From Diplonema japonicum (lineage: Eukaryota > Euglenozoa > Diplonemea > Diplonemida > Diplonemidae), in NCBI GenBank assembly GCA_964019335.1, contig OZ025719.1, forward strand, positions 186,001 through 250,000: 64,000 nucleotides of DNA, read 5' to 3'. Positions 30,119 to 40,134 of the stretch are shown one piece after another. The number at the start of each line of letters is the position of its first letter. Positions within the stretch are counted from its first letter, which is position 1. The translations under genes were made by a program, and so were the position numbers. The notes beneath the pieces are model-generated. The model was not told where the DNA came from and made no database searches. It was given only the letters and a program-made list of their open reading frames with translations.

Positions 30119-32133
30119 CCACTTCGTGGTATGCACGCGTGGCACCGGGGCTTGCAGAAGTGTTACGGGTTGGTGGACCACATGTGCAAAGGCAGCTATG
30201 CATGAGACCGCAAGGTGGTGTGATAGACAACGAAGGTGTCGGCAAGAGCAAAGTCTTCGCCCTGACCGCCGTAGAGACACGTCGGAAGCGCACTGATTTG
30301 TTTGATGAAAGGCAGCAACGTACTAAACTGAAGGAGCTCCAGCTGAGCGATGCACACAATAAAATCTCAAGCAAGAAGCACTCTAACCCCGAGCAGCACC
30401 GCTCGCAGCGTTGGGGAGCTCATGTTGTGTCCTGTCTGTTCATACACCAGGTCATCAGGCATACTCAGCAAACACATGCTTTGAATCTGCTGACAAAGCG
30501 GCTCCTCCCTGTCCTGTCGCGTGTGGTGCACAGGATACGCCAGAACCTGCTGAAGAGACGCCACACTAAAGTACTGATGCAGGACCGCACGCTTGACGAG
30601 CTGTACAAACCGTTCGAGGCGCAGCAGTTTGTGAAAGAGCTGCCAAAGGAAGCGCGCGACATAGTGCGCAGCGCAACCGAGATGGTGACTTACCTCCCCG
30701 ACGAGCACCTGTGCTACCAGTGCGATACTGCAGGCGGGCTTGTCGTTGTCGTCTCTGGTAAACTGCACATTGTCCGAAACAACATAACAGTGGCCACACT
30801 CACGGACGGCGATTCCTTTGGCGAGTATTCCCTGGTGGTGAGAAACAAGTCCATCGCCTCCCTCGTTGCAGTGAAGACCTCGTTCGCCATTGTCCTCCGG
30901 AGCCAGGACTTCGCACCTATCTTCAGCACTTTCCATTCAAACGTGCGCTCATCACTCACGGACGGTTGCCGCAGCCGCTATAAGCAACTCCTTTCTGCGT
31001 TCTTCCGCATCACACCAACACAGGTACGCAACATCGGGTTGTTGCAGCACCTCTCCCTCTCTGCTGCCACAAACGTACTGGATCAAATGTATCCTGAGGT
31101 GTTTCTCCCCGGGACACCTGTGTACAAGCTGGGTGACAGGGCATCCACCGGTTGCTGCTACATATCTAGGGGCTGCATACAGCTCTTTGACGAGAACAGC
31201 AAGGAGGTGAAGCGTCTGGGGTCTGGCGGTGTATTCGGCGAAGAGGAAGTCGTGTTTCTGGAGAGGAGACGGTGCACAGCTGCCGCACTGAACTCGACAG
31301 AAGTGTGGTGCCTGCCGCGCAATGTGTTGGATGACATGGCACTGAGATACCCGCGGGACACGTTGCAATTCCTGGCGCTGAAGAACAGGGAAGAGGCTGC
31401 TGCCATGCCGGGGATCACGGTGCAGTGGCTTGTCGACTACGTGCCGCTCTTGCGTGCAGCGTCGCCGTCCCTCCGCAAGGGGTTCGTCAACAACGTCAAG
31501 CCGCGTGTCTTCTCGCTCGGGGAGCTCGTTACCACACGCGGACAGCCCATCACAGAAGTGGTGCTGCTCATGAAGGGCACTGTGGAGTCCGACTCGGTCA
31601 TCTTGCACGCAGTGCATCTTCTTGGTTTCAAAGAGTTCCACCGTAACGCGCAATGGCCCGACACGTGGCGTGCACGGTCACGTTGCTACACATGGATCCT
31701 ATGCGGGGCTGTCCTGCGGCGGTTGCTTGCGTCGTCACCCGATCACAAAATGCCGAGGATCACAAGGGCGCTGATGGCGTCGATGAAGTTCAGGGCGGCA
31801 AAACGAACGGTAAAAGAAGCAACTGAAAAGAAACCCAAAACTGCCCCGAAAAAGCAAGAAGAAGAGAAGACGATTGTAGAGCTGAGCCCAATGCAGATGC
31901 TTGTCTCCCGTGCTGTGAAACTACGCAGCTACGGAGCCAATATCTGGGAAAAGGGACATATCGTCAACGAAGAAGCCCGCTCGCTGGCACTCACCGACGA
32001 AGAGGGGGTGGTCTTGGAGGACTGCTTTAAGGCAAAGCTGGCTGAGCTCACCGGAGGTATTATGCAAAAAAACACGGCCCTTGCGCCCTTAAAGAACGCC
32101 TCCACAATTATTGACCAACCTGGAATGGATTGA
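30106..32133 (+). CDS. Cyclic nucleotide-binding domain protein
   Basis: This 675-residue soluble protein has two clear CNB domains and probably a third. CNBD1 (about residues 190-290) has GLVVVVSGKLHIVRNN and GDSFGEYSLVVRN. CNBD2 (about 335-430) has PVYKLGDRASTGCCYISRG and GGVFGEEEVVFLERRRCTAA, where the FGE loop and a following Arg resemble the phosphate-binding cassette. A third beta-rich stretch (about 465-515) reads VFSLGELVTTRGQPITEVVL. In CNBD1 the usual Arg-Ala is replaced by NKSIAS, so ligand binding there is doubtful. No kinase or channel domain is attached, so it is a PKA-regulatory-like or stand-alone sensor. The N-terminus is basic and helical. Confidence 0.75.
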   Translation: MEELATSWYARVAPGLAEVLRVGGPHVQRQLCMRPQGGVIDNEGVGKSKVFALTAVETRRKRTDLFDERQQRTKLKELQLSDAHNKISSKKHSNPEQHRSQRWGAHVVSCLFIHQVIRHTQQTHALNLLTKRLLPVLSRVVHRIRQNLLKRRHTKVLMQDRTLDELYKPFEAQQFVKELPKEARDIVRSATEMVTYLPDEHLCYQCDTAGGLVVVVSGKLHIVRNNITVATLTDGDSFGEYSLVVRNKSIASLVAVKTSFAIVLRSQDFAPIFSTFHSNVRSSLTDGCRSRYKQLLSAFFRITPTQVRNIGLLQHLSLSAATNVLDQMYPEVFLPGTPVYKLGDRASTGCCYISRGCIQLFDENSKEVKRLGSGGVFGEEEVVFLERRRCTAAALNSTEVWCLPRNVLDDMALRYPRDTLQFLALKNREEAAAMPGITVQWLVDYVPLLRAASPSLRKGFVNNVKPRVFSLGELVTTRGQPITEVVLLMKGTVESDSVILHAVHLLGFKEFHRNAQWPDTWRARSRCYTWILCGAVLRRLLASSPDHKMPRITRALMASMKFRAAKRTVKEATEKKPKTAPKKQEEEKTIVELSPMQMLVSRAVKLRSYGANIWEKGHIVNEEARSLALTDEEGVVLEDCFKAKLAELTGGIMQKNTALAPLKNASTIIDQPGMD

Positions 32134-32297
32134 AAAAGAGGAAGGCGAACGTTCGGGTCATTTAGGAGGTCTGATGGCCTTGACCAACTCTTCTTCTTAT
32201 TTCTTTTTCCTTCCCCTTCTTTGCTGATGAGGTCGGATTAAAAAAAAAAAAAAAAAAAAGAAACTTCCGTTTTTTTTTTTTTTTTTTTTTTTTTTTT
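32134..32297. other. A-rich and T-rich tracts before the SL-tagged relic
   Basis: Short spacer ending in a run of 28 T (32270-32297) that directly abuts the spliced-leader-like sequence. Confidence 0.6.
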
Positions 32298-32334
32298 CCA
32301 ACGATTCTAAAGCTACAGTTTCTGTACTTTATTG
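32298..32334 (+). other. Spliced-leader exon sequence
   Basis: The 37 nt start CCAACGATTCTAAAGCT and end ACAGTTTCTGTACTTTATTG. As I recall the published diplonemid SL exon, it differs by about two bases near the middle, and the 3' half closely resembles kinetoplastid SLs. GT follows directly, so this could be an SL RNA gene. However, the next bases read as retroelement coding sequence, which favours a trans-spliced retroelement transcript copied back into DNA. Confidence 0.8.
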
Positions 32335-32944
32335 GTGTCCGACCGAAGCTGCAGCGATACATGGCTGTGGTGGTCGGGAAACGGGATGTGGAGCTCATGC
32401 AAATAGACAACGCCAGCACACAGCCGCTGTCGTGGGTACGCATGTGGAGGGAAGGAGATGCCTCGTGCCAACGGCGGGGGAGCTCGAAGGAGTGGGAGGA
32501 ATCGTCGCAGAATTCTTGAACCCGCTGCTGCAGTGGTTGTCACAGCTACGATGGGCGAAGGAGGACACCAGCTCTGAAGTGTCAGCGGTGGAATTGGCCA
32601 TCGACTTCGAATGGACGACAGGCAAGTTATTGGGAGGTCTGCTGGAAGATAGGGCTCGCAAGATCAAAGCACTGATAAGAAAGCTGAACGCGGCATGCAG
32701 GGCACGGAAGAAGCCACGCCCCTTCCCAGCAGATGAACAGAAGAGAGTGAAGTCCCTCATCGCAATAGGTGGGAAGACGGCTATGGGTTTCGCCAGGACC
32801 ATCTTCGCCACCCACTCCACGCACGACAAGCTGATGGAACTGAAAGCCGCTTACAAGCGAGACCGCATCACACGACTCCGCAAGACACTCAGGGCCTCGA
32901 TTGGAACGAAGGCAATGCTCCAGGAGGGGAGTATAAATAGATAG
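32335..32944 (+). mobile_element. SL-tagged retroelement relic, copy c
   Basis: Directly after the SL exon one frame reads RPKLQRYMAVVVGKRDVELM, resembling RRVHVRVAIGKRDWLHII in the endonuclease of copy b. A second frame, open to TAG at 32942-32944, carries the C-terminal block: CLVPTAGELEGVGG, LLQWLSQLRWAKED, AVELAIDFEWTTGKLL and the tail LQEGSINR, parallel to QKGSNTR in copy b. The endonuclease is 5'-truncated at the SL junction and the two parts are in different frames, so the copy is dead. No reverse transcriptase is visible. Confidence 0.72.
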
Positions 32945-33137
32945 CCCCCCCCAACCCACCCAAGGGCGGCCCTCCATGAGGGGGTTTGTCCTGCACTTTG
33001 AGTTTTTTGCAAGAACGAGTCTTTGACTTGTCTAAACAAAAGGGGAACGTTGGCAACGTGTTTTGGGTTGACAAACTTCTCCAGGTTTTGCCCGACACGT
33101 ACACCTCCTCTTTTACGTTTTTTTTTTTTTTTTTTTT
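32945..33137. other. Short spacer with T run
   Basis: Unique sequence and a T run at 33118-33138. No feature is recognised. Confidence 0.5.
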
Positions 33138-33245
33138 TTGTTACAAATACTTATCTTTCAAAAAAATGATTTACAACAATTTATAACTACATGCAACTTG
33201 TGCCGATCAAAAACTTTCGAAGCTTTTTTAAAAACCTTTTTTCAG
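33138..33245 (+). repeat. Dispersed ~100-bp repeat, copy 2, ending at a predicted trans-splice acceptor
   Basis: It matches the reverse complement of 6194-6289, with a 9-bp insertion. The match ends at ACCTTTTTT. Where the other copy continues GCTCG, this one continues CAG (33243-33245), and the next gene's ATG lies four bases on. The repeat therefore supplies the pyrimidine tract of the likely acceptor. Confidence 0.7.
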
Positions 33246-33248
33246 TAC

Positions 33249-34427
33249 ATGACTGCCGTGCACCCTCAAATCGCTGTAGTACGAGTCGTGGAGGGCGATA
33301 AAATCCCGTTAAGCGCACGGCCATATGTAGAAGTCGACGTGGCACAAAGGGTTGGGACCAGCCCCCCACCCCGAACAGATGTAGGTGAAGTGAGAGGCAC
33401 GGTGGTGTGGGGAGGTGACGGGTTCAAATTTTTGCTGAAGTCCGGCGACGACGCAGAGGTAGCAGTCACCCTGTGGGACCACACAGGAATCGCTAACGAC
33501 ACCTTCCTTGGCCGCGCTGTGTGGACCTACCACCGACACAACCCGCCTACCACGAAAACCTTGAACATAAACCTCCCTTCTGGACTTGCAGCATCGGTCA
33601 CAATACATATCAAGGTGTACACCTCAACCTTGATGGATCTGAAACCTAGAAGGAGAACCCCAACTGATGCATTCCCCCCTTCCCAGACCCGCCCTGATGA
33701 ATGGTGTAGTGTCATGGACATGGAAGCAGCGAAACAGCTAGTTTCCAGATCGATGTTGGGGTACGTGTGCAAACGGTTGTTGGCGGCCACAAAGGAACTG
33801 TCGCAGGTTAAACAAGAGCTTTCACGAGTGAAGATTTCTGAGACAGCGGCGGTCCGAAAGTTAGAAGATCATCAAGGAATGCGTGCGACTCAGGATGAGA
33901 TGCTACACTGCAGGATCATAGGATTCTTGGAACAGGAAGAGGAGATGAAGAACGAAGTTTCAGCAGCTCTACAAGCTTTAGAGGCGTCCGAAGACAATTT
34001 GGAAAAGGAAAAGCGAGAACGGAACGAAATCGACAAAAAACTAGAGAACATGATTAAGCTGGCGTCGAAATACCAACGACGGGTCGAAGAAGAGCGGGGG
34101 AGGAATGTGGAAAACGCAGCAGTCGAGGCCCTCCTCTCTGGCGGTGCGGGGGACGTTATCGCCTCCCTTGAAGAACAGGTCAGAACCCTCACCAAACAAA
34201 ACGCAAAGCTGCAGCACGATACCCGGAAGCTCAAAGCCCTCGAGGAAGCATACTCCTCTCTTGTCCCCCCGACACCCACCCCTCCGAAGGTGCGTCCCCA
34301 GAAGGAAACAAAAAAGAAGATGATCCGCACCTTTTACTCCTCTTGCGAACCTCACACCCTGTCCCACATCACGTCCATTCGCTCCGATCTTGAAACAATC
34401 CGACTATGCTCGTTCCAACCTGAATAA
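33249..34427 (+). CDS. C2-domain coiled-coil protein
   Basis: This is a 392-residue protein. Residues about 7-125 form a C2-like domain: IAVVRVVEGDKIPLSARPYV at the start, then FKFLLKSGDDAEVAVTLWDH and NDTFLGRAVW, the usual late strands. C2 domains bind membranes or proteins, often with calcium, but I cannot confirm the full set of Asp ligands. Residues about 175-340 are coiled coil (EEEMKNEVSAALQALEASED). A basic, proline-containing C-terminus follows. The ATG at 33249 was preferred to a longer frame from 33138, which is the dispersed repeat. CAG at 33243-33245 is the predicted SL acceptor, giving a 3-nt 5' UTR. Confidence 0.7.
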   Translation: MTAVHPQIAVVRVVEGDKIPLSARPYVEVDVAQRVGTSPPPRTDVGEVRGTVVWGGDGFKFLLKSGDDAEVAVTLWDHTGIANDTFLGRAVWTYHRHNPPTTKTLNINLPSGLAASVTIHIKVYTSTLMDLKPRRRTPTDAFPPSQTRPDEWCSVMDMEAAKQLVSRSMLGYVCKRLLAATKELSQVKQELSRVKISETAAVRKLEDHQGMRATQDEMLHCRIIGFLEQEEEMKNEVSAALQALEASEDNLEKEKRERNEIDKKLENMIKLASKYQRRVEEERGRNVENAAVEALLSGGAGDVIASLEEQVRTLTKQNAKLQHDTRKLKALEEAYSSLVPPTPTPPKVRPQKETKKKMIRTFYSSCEPHTLSHITSIRSDLETIRLCSFQPE

Positions 34428-34638
34428 TGACACAGGAAGGGGCACAGGGGTTCCTTTCTTCCTTTCCAGGAGGATTTTTTTTTTCTTCCCCCCCTGAAAA
34501 AAGTACATTTCAATTCACACAACACATCCAAGGAACGGAGGAGGGGAGGGGAGGGGGGGTCATTGATGCAATAGCACCGGAGAGAAAAAAAAAAAAAGAA
34601 GAAAAAAAAAAAGAGAAAAAGAAAGTCATTAAAAAACG

Positions 34639-35875
34639 ATGAACGGTCCACAGGGTGAGGAATCTCACCCGGACAAAGGACATGCTTACGGGCGGAGATG
34701 GGTGGACAGCAGTGAGGGGAAACCGGACGGCAGGTTGCCGTGCTTAAGGGTAGCACAATGGAATGTGCTTGCGGACTCCCTTGCAGCGGGGAGCGACGAA
34801 ACACATGTAACATACGAGGCACAGGGGGCAGGGGCGTTACCGGGGCAGAGGTGGGTCGGGTGGGGGCGGGCAGGGCCGCCAGCAGACTACCAACGACCTC
34901 ACATATTCAGGTGCCCGCCCAGATACCTTACATGGGACTACCGGGGACCTCGAATCTGCGAGGAAATCAAACGGCTCAACGCAGACGTCATCGCCCTACA
35001 AGAAGTAGATAAGTGGCTGTACATCCAAAAGGAACTCTCAGAGTACGACGGCGTCTTCGCTGCAAAGACGGGTTTTGACGACGGTGTTGCACTGTTATGG
35101 AGGAAACATCTAACCCCTGGCGCGGGTGAGGTTTTACGGTTTTCAAGAGGTGTTCAGGTTGCGCTGCTTCAACGACTACTCCTTCCCGCGGAGGGGGGTA
35201 AGGTACGTGCCTTTGTCGTCGTCTCCATGCATTTGAAAGCTGGCTTCACAGACCACTACGAGGCCACGCGGCAGGACCAGCTCTCGCTCGCCACCACCGC
35301 CATCAAGAAGTTCGCAAAGGACGACCCTATTGTGATCCTCGCGGACCTCAACGCCCACCCCAAAGACATTTGTGGTGTTGAAGCTAGAGCCCTCCCCACT
35401 GCCTTTAAACAAGGCTATGCATCTGCGTACTCCAGCGACGACTACACTGTGTGGAGCGGTTGGACTGATGGTGAGGTCCGTGCTGCCTTCGACCACATCA
35501 TATTCACAGCAACCGGTTTTCGGAGCAAACGGGTACTAGAACTTCCAAAGGTGTGCGAAGTCGGGGACGAGGAGTGCCGGTTGCCGAACCGCAGGTATTT
35601 AAAAAAGAGAAAAAAAAAGGGAAAAAAAAAAAAGATGGCCTTCTGACCACCTCCCCTTGGCCTCCGATCTCATCCTGCGGACGAGCACCCGGTTGCCCAC
35701 TTTGAAGGGTGACGGGGATGGGTTCGACTCTCACGTTCTGGAAAGCTCTCCTGTTTGCCGGTATTTCCTGCAAGGGTCGTGCCACTATGCCCAAAACTGC
35801 ATCTATCCCCACTCGGACGGCCGGCGGGGGGAGAGGTGTTATTTCTTCGACTCTGGACATGCTTGGTGTGTTTAA
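34639..35875 (+). CDS. CCR4/Angel-like EEP nuclease with C-terminal CCCH finger (2 exons)
   Basis: Exons 34639-35594 and 35635-35875 flank a 40-nt, almost purely purine, GT-AG intron and give 398 residues. The body is an exonuclease-endonuclease-phosphatase domain: LRVAQWNVLADSL (about 36-48), DVIALQEVDKW, VVVSMHLKAG, VILADLNAHP, and, across the junction, LPNRRWPSDHLPLASDL. This SDHLPL motif with catalytic His is complete only after splicing. The order fits CCR4, nocturnin and Angel deadenylases or 2',5'-phosphodiesterases. The tail carries a CCCH finger (CRYFLQGSC, then QNCIYPH; C-x7-C-x5-C-x3-H) likely to bind RNA. It is probably an mRNA 3'-end nuclease. Confidence 0.78.
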
Positions 35876-36917
35876 AAAAAAAAAAAAATCAATAAAAAAG
35901 TCGTAACGGTCATGGTTGCCATTTCCTCCACTCTAGCTCAGGGTCGAGTCAGCGGCCGCCGAAGGATTCTGCCCCCACTGAAATAAACCAAGCTTTTCAA
36001 GACATGGAGTGAAATGGTGGGTCGGGTGGGTGGGGTAACCTGATGCACCATACAGTCGTTTTTTTTTTTTTTTTTTTTTTTTAATTTTGCAAGTTTGATT
36101 CTGCAAGAGTGTGAAGTAGTTGTGAAAGTATGAACTATGAGCAGAATTAGTACTTCTTTACCGGGGGGGAATCTTTTAGATATGTTGTGGAGGAATATCA
36201 ATCATAGAAAGGTATACTGTGTCCTTGGTGCATCAGGTTACTTCGAAAAAAAAAAAAAAGACTTAGTCATAAAACGTTCTTGTTTCTTATTTTAAAAAAA
36301 GGGGGTGATTGTGTGCTTACATATTTATTTAGGAGGAAGCATGTATGTGGGGGAGAGAGGGTAAAAGTAAACAAACGAAAAAGGGGGGGGAGGGGGGTGG
36401 AAATATGAAAATTGAGAAGGAAAAAAAAGTGGTTTGAAGCTAAGGCTTGTGTGGGTGGGGGGTGTGGGGGCATATAAATTCTGAGGGCTTTATTCTGCTA
36501 AGGTCTTTCCTCTCTCTGCACAGTCACCACCCAACTGCCACCGTACTTTCTTTTTTCTTCCTCTTTTTTTCTTTTTATCCATTCCCAGTGTTCAGTTAAA
36601 GGAAGAAGCAAGAGCACCGCAAGAGAGGTGCTGGGAGAAGAAAAAAAAAACAATATCAATTAAAAAATTACCGGCGTCAGAAGGAAAAAAAAAAGAAAAA
36701 AAACACGCGTGTGGGTGTTTCTCCCCCCCCTTATTTTTTCTTCTTTTCTCACAGCTCCTACCCCTTTGCCCTCTTTTTTTCTTGATCTATCAGATAGTTA
36801 TATATGTTCTCGTCCGAGTTGCTTTTATTTTTTTCTTTTCCCTCTTTTTTTCCCCCCCCTCCAAAATTCGTCATTGTGAGAACAACAAAAAAAAGGTGGG
36901 AGGGGGAGGAAAAAAAA
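35876..36917. other. Spacer with a foldback element
   Basis: Holds the inverted-repeat element at 36035-36241, otherwise homopolymer-rich unique DNA and the leader of the VPS39 gene. No gene is seen. Confidence 0.6.
36035..36241. repeat. 207-bp foldback element
   Basis: The ends are a perfect 16-bp inverted pair, GTAACCTGATGCACCA (36035-36050) and its reverse complement (36226-36241). The interior is AT-rich with a T run and no coding potential. No target duplication is evident. Confidence 0.7.
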
Positions 36918-39680
36918 ATGACACATGCAGCGTACAAGGCGAAGCTCGTGCAGGAGAAGCTGAAAAACACGATTTACTCGATATGTACGTTGGGAGATGC
37001 TGTTTTTCTGGGAATGGACGGGATTCTGTTTAAGTACGACGCGACCTCAACGGACGTACTGGCGCCCAAGGAAGTATTGAAATCGATGAAGGGTAAGGTG
37101 ACGCAGCTTATACCCTTTCCGGGCCTGCATCTGATCGCGGCAATGAGCGAAAACCTGGTCCAGCTCGTGTCGGTCAGCCCGAAGCTGGAGACCAAACGCG
37201 ATATAAAAATGTCGGGCTGCTCCGCGATGGCCGCGAAAAAATACAGAGGGAAATATTACATCGCCATAGGAACTAAACAGAAGAAGCTAACTGTTCTGGA
37301 ATACAGGGAGGACACGCAAAACTTCACCATCGGAGCTGAGATCCAGGTCCCGATCGCCCCAAGGGTCATGGCGTGGAATGGCAACGGCGTCTTCATCGGC
37401 TACAAAAAAGAATACACATTTGTGAATGTCACAAACTCACGGTTCAGTGAGCTTCCGAACTTCTCCCAATGCATCACCTCGATGCCTGTTACCAGCGAGG
37501 TGCTGCTCATCGATAAGGTTGGAATAGCTTACAACGCCGATACGGAACCCTCAAGGGGTATTGGGATACAATGGCAGACCCCTCCACACACCCTTGGCTA
37601 CTCGTATCCTTACGTTCTGGGTCTTTCCGATCGCACGATCGAGGTTCGTGCGTTCCCTCCTCTTGACAAACGAGATGCGGTGCGTGACATAGCCTGCCGA
37701 GACGTGATGTGTGACCACCCGAAGTTGATATCGATCCCGAACTTCGTCGACATGGATGCTGCTTCGCGTTTGAAGAACCACCTCCGGTGCAATTCGATAA
37801 GCGACGACCCTGAGCCCACCCCGCAGCCCTTGGTGTATGTTACCACAGAGGGCAACGGGATCTATGTGTTGGAGCCCATCCCTTTCAAGGACCAGATCGC
37901 CACTCTTGTCGAGAACAACAGAACCGACGATTATGAGTCCGCCCTGATGCTCTGCAATTTGCTTTCTCCCAAGGACGTCACCGAGAAGCAAATGCAGCAC
38001 GTGCACGCTATGCACGCTTTCAACCTCTTCAAACAGAAGATGTTCCCGAAGGCCATGACACACTTCTTCCTTGCAAACATCGACCCGAGGGTCGTTATCA
38101 AAATGCTTGGGATGCTCCCCACGTACGTCAGCCAGAACTGGAAGCTGCCTGTTGAGTACGAGAAGTGCTTGCAAGAAGCGCGCGTGGTGGCGCTAGCGGA
38201 GGTTCAGGAAAAGTTCAAAGCGGTGGCGCAACTGCGGAAGTGGTTGAAGCAAAGCCGGCAGATCGCCATTTCATCCCAAGCAGACCCCCTGAAGCTCGAC
38301 ATGTCCGACAACGGGATGCTCCGTGCCTCTGTGGACACAGCATTCCTGCACTGCTTGCTTCTCACCGCAGAAGACGATGTGGAGACCTTCCTTGGGACAC
38401 CCAACAGGTGTGTGCTCGATGACTGCGAGCGCATCCTCCGCCAGGAGTCGAAATGGTCCAACATCGTGGCCCTGTACCGCTCCAAAGGAAAGGATCGTGC
38501 TGCCCTCGACCTTCTGACAGGAAAGACCCGGTCGTACAACAGTGTCCCTGACGCCATCGCCTACATCAAGCAGCTTAACGGGAACGACCCGACCCACAAG
38601 AGCCTCATCATGGAGTACTCGACGTGGGTCTTAAGAAACACCAACTACAAGGAAGCCCTTGAAATGTTTTACAGCGAGAACAGCCTCCCACCCATAACGG
38701 TGCTGAGCCATGTGAAGTCCACATTACCGCATGATTTAGAGGCGCACGCAGCGTACACAGCAAAAGTGCTTGCGGATCCTGTGCTGAAGCTGCTGCCGGA
38801 TTGCAGGATGAATACAATGCACGAGTCGCTCATCGGTACGTACGTGCAGCTATTAAAACAGCATGAGGAAGCGAAGAGAGGGAAAGAAGCAGGGGACGTG
38901 GGGAAGGCGCTGCAGCGGTTTTTGAAGAGCAGCGACATGTACAATGTGCAGACGATGAAAAAGTTATTCGATACACCGCAGTTCTACAAGGAGATGGCGA
39001 TCGTGCACGCGAAACTTGAAGAACACGAAGAGGCGCTGAGAGTGCTCGCCTTCGGTCTGGGCAACATCAAAGACTGCGTGACGTACTGCGACGAGGAATC
39101 GCTTGTGCTCACCCCGGGCCAGGCTGCACCCCAGCAGCCGCTAAAGGGAAAAGACCAGCGCTACGAGCTGCACTTCATGCTGTTCCAACTGCTGCTTGAA
39201 CCTCCCAGCGACAACATCGAGCCCAAGGTGGAAGACGCCCTCGTCCTTTTGAAAATGCACGCTGATAAGATTAACTGTCTGAAGGCCATCAAGATGCTGC
39301 CGCCCCATACCAAGCTTCACAGCATCAGCGATTGGATAAGCAAGGTTCTGCGAGAGGCCAGCGTTCAAAGCAGAGAGAGAAAGATTTACAAAAACCTCTG
39401 CAAGTCGGAACACCATCAGGTGAGCGTTCAGCTGGTGCACAAACAAAGGGTGAAGTGCACCATTCAGCAGAACACCGTGTGCGCCGTTTGCAAGACAAAG
39501 ATAGGCAACTCTGTGACAGCTTACTATCCCAATAAGGTATGGAAGGGGTGCTAAGAAAAGACCCAATCATCACTTCAGGTGATTGTACACAAGATTTGCG
39601 CCACCAAGCAAGGCGGGTCTCTGAATGTTTGCCCGGTAACGAAACGAGTATTTTCCCCTCTTGATGAGTTCTGTGAGTAG
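36918..39680 (+). CDS. VPS39: VPS39/Vam6 homologue, HOPS subunit (2 exons)
   Basis: Exons 36918-39536 and 39579-39680, with a 42-nt GT-AG intron, encode 906 residues, close to animal VPS39. The N-terminal ~280 residues form a citron-homology beta-propeller (KVTQLIPFPGLHLIAAMSEN, VPIAPRVMAWNGNGVFIGYK). The rest is a clathrin-repeat alpha-solenoid (AYIKQLNGNDPTHKSLIMEY). The C-terminus is the VPS39 zinc module: CAVCKTKIGNSVTAYYPN in exon 1, then VIVHKICATK and NVCPVTKRVF in exon 2. Only the spliced form completes the module, which confirms the intron. In other eukaryotes VPS39 tethers late endosomes and lysosomes through Rab7. Confidence 0.87.
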
Positions 39681-40134
39681 AATGAAAAAGGAGGGGGGGA
39701 GGGGGGGACAAAACAGTGTGCTTCGTCTTCTTTCCAATCCCACTACTCTTTGCCCCCCTCGTTCGTTCTCATCCTGTGCCTTAACCCGAGTCGGCGGGGC
39801 CTGCCTGCCTGTTTAAAAAAAGTGTGACACAGTCTTTTTTTTTTTCTCTTCCTATTTCATCCCCCCCGTGCTCTTTTTTTTTTTTCTCCTTTTCCTTTCC
39901 ATTGCGCTACACTTCTTGAGAACACAAATAGAAGAGGAAAAGAGGGGGGAAGAGGGAGAGAAGTTTTTTATTCTTTCTGTCCTATGTACCGTTCGCCTTT
40001 TGCTCGTATAGAAAAAAAAAAAAAAAAAAAAAAAAAGAACACTACATTCAGGACTTACAAAGAAAAGAATAGGCGAGTTGTTGTTTGTGTAGCGTGTGCG
40101 CAAAGGGGATCATCAAGTAAGTAAAAAGACAAAA
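39681..40134. other. Homopolymer-rich spacer
   Basis: Runs of G, T, C and A, with no gene or repeat family recognised. Confidence 0.6.

Noticed and set aside
33138..33248. Upstream extension of the C2/coiled-coil protein by 37 codons
   Set aside because: It is encoded by the dispersed repeat and is separated from the ATG by a good acceptor (CAG at 33243-33245).
34639..35646. Reading the CCR4-like protein as ending in a Lys-rich tail at 35646
   Set aside because: The tail is the unspliced intron; removing 40 nt restores the conserved SDHLPL motif and adds the CCCH finger.
36804..36917. Upstream extension of VPS39
   Set aside because: It is homopolymer-coded Phe, Pro and Lys; the family-like sequence begins at Met 36918 after an A run.
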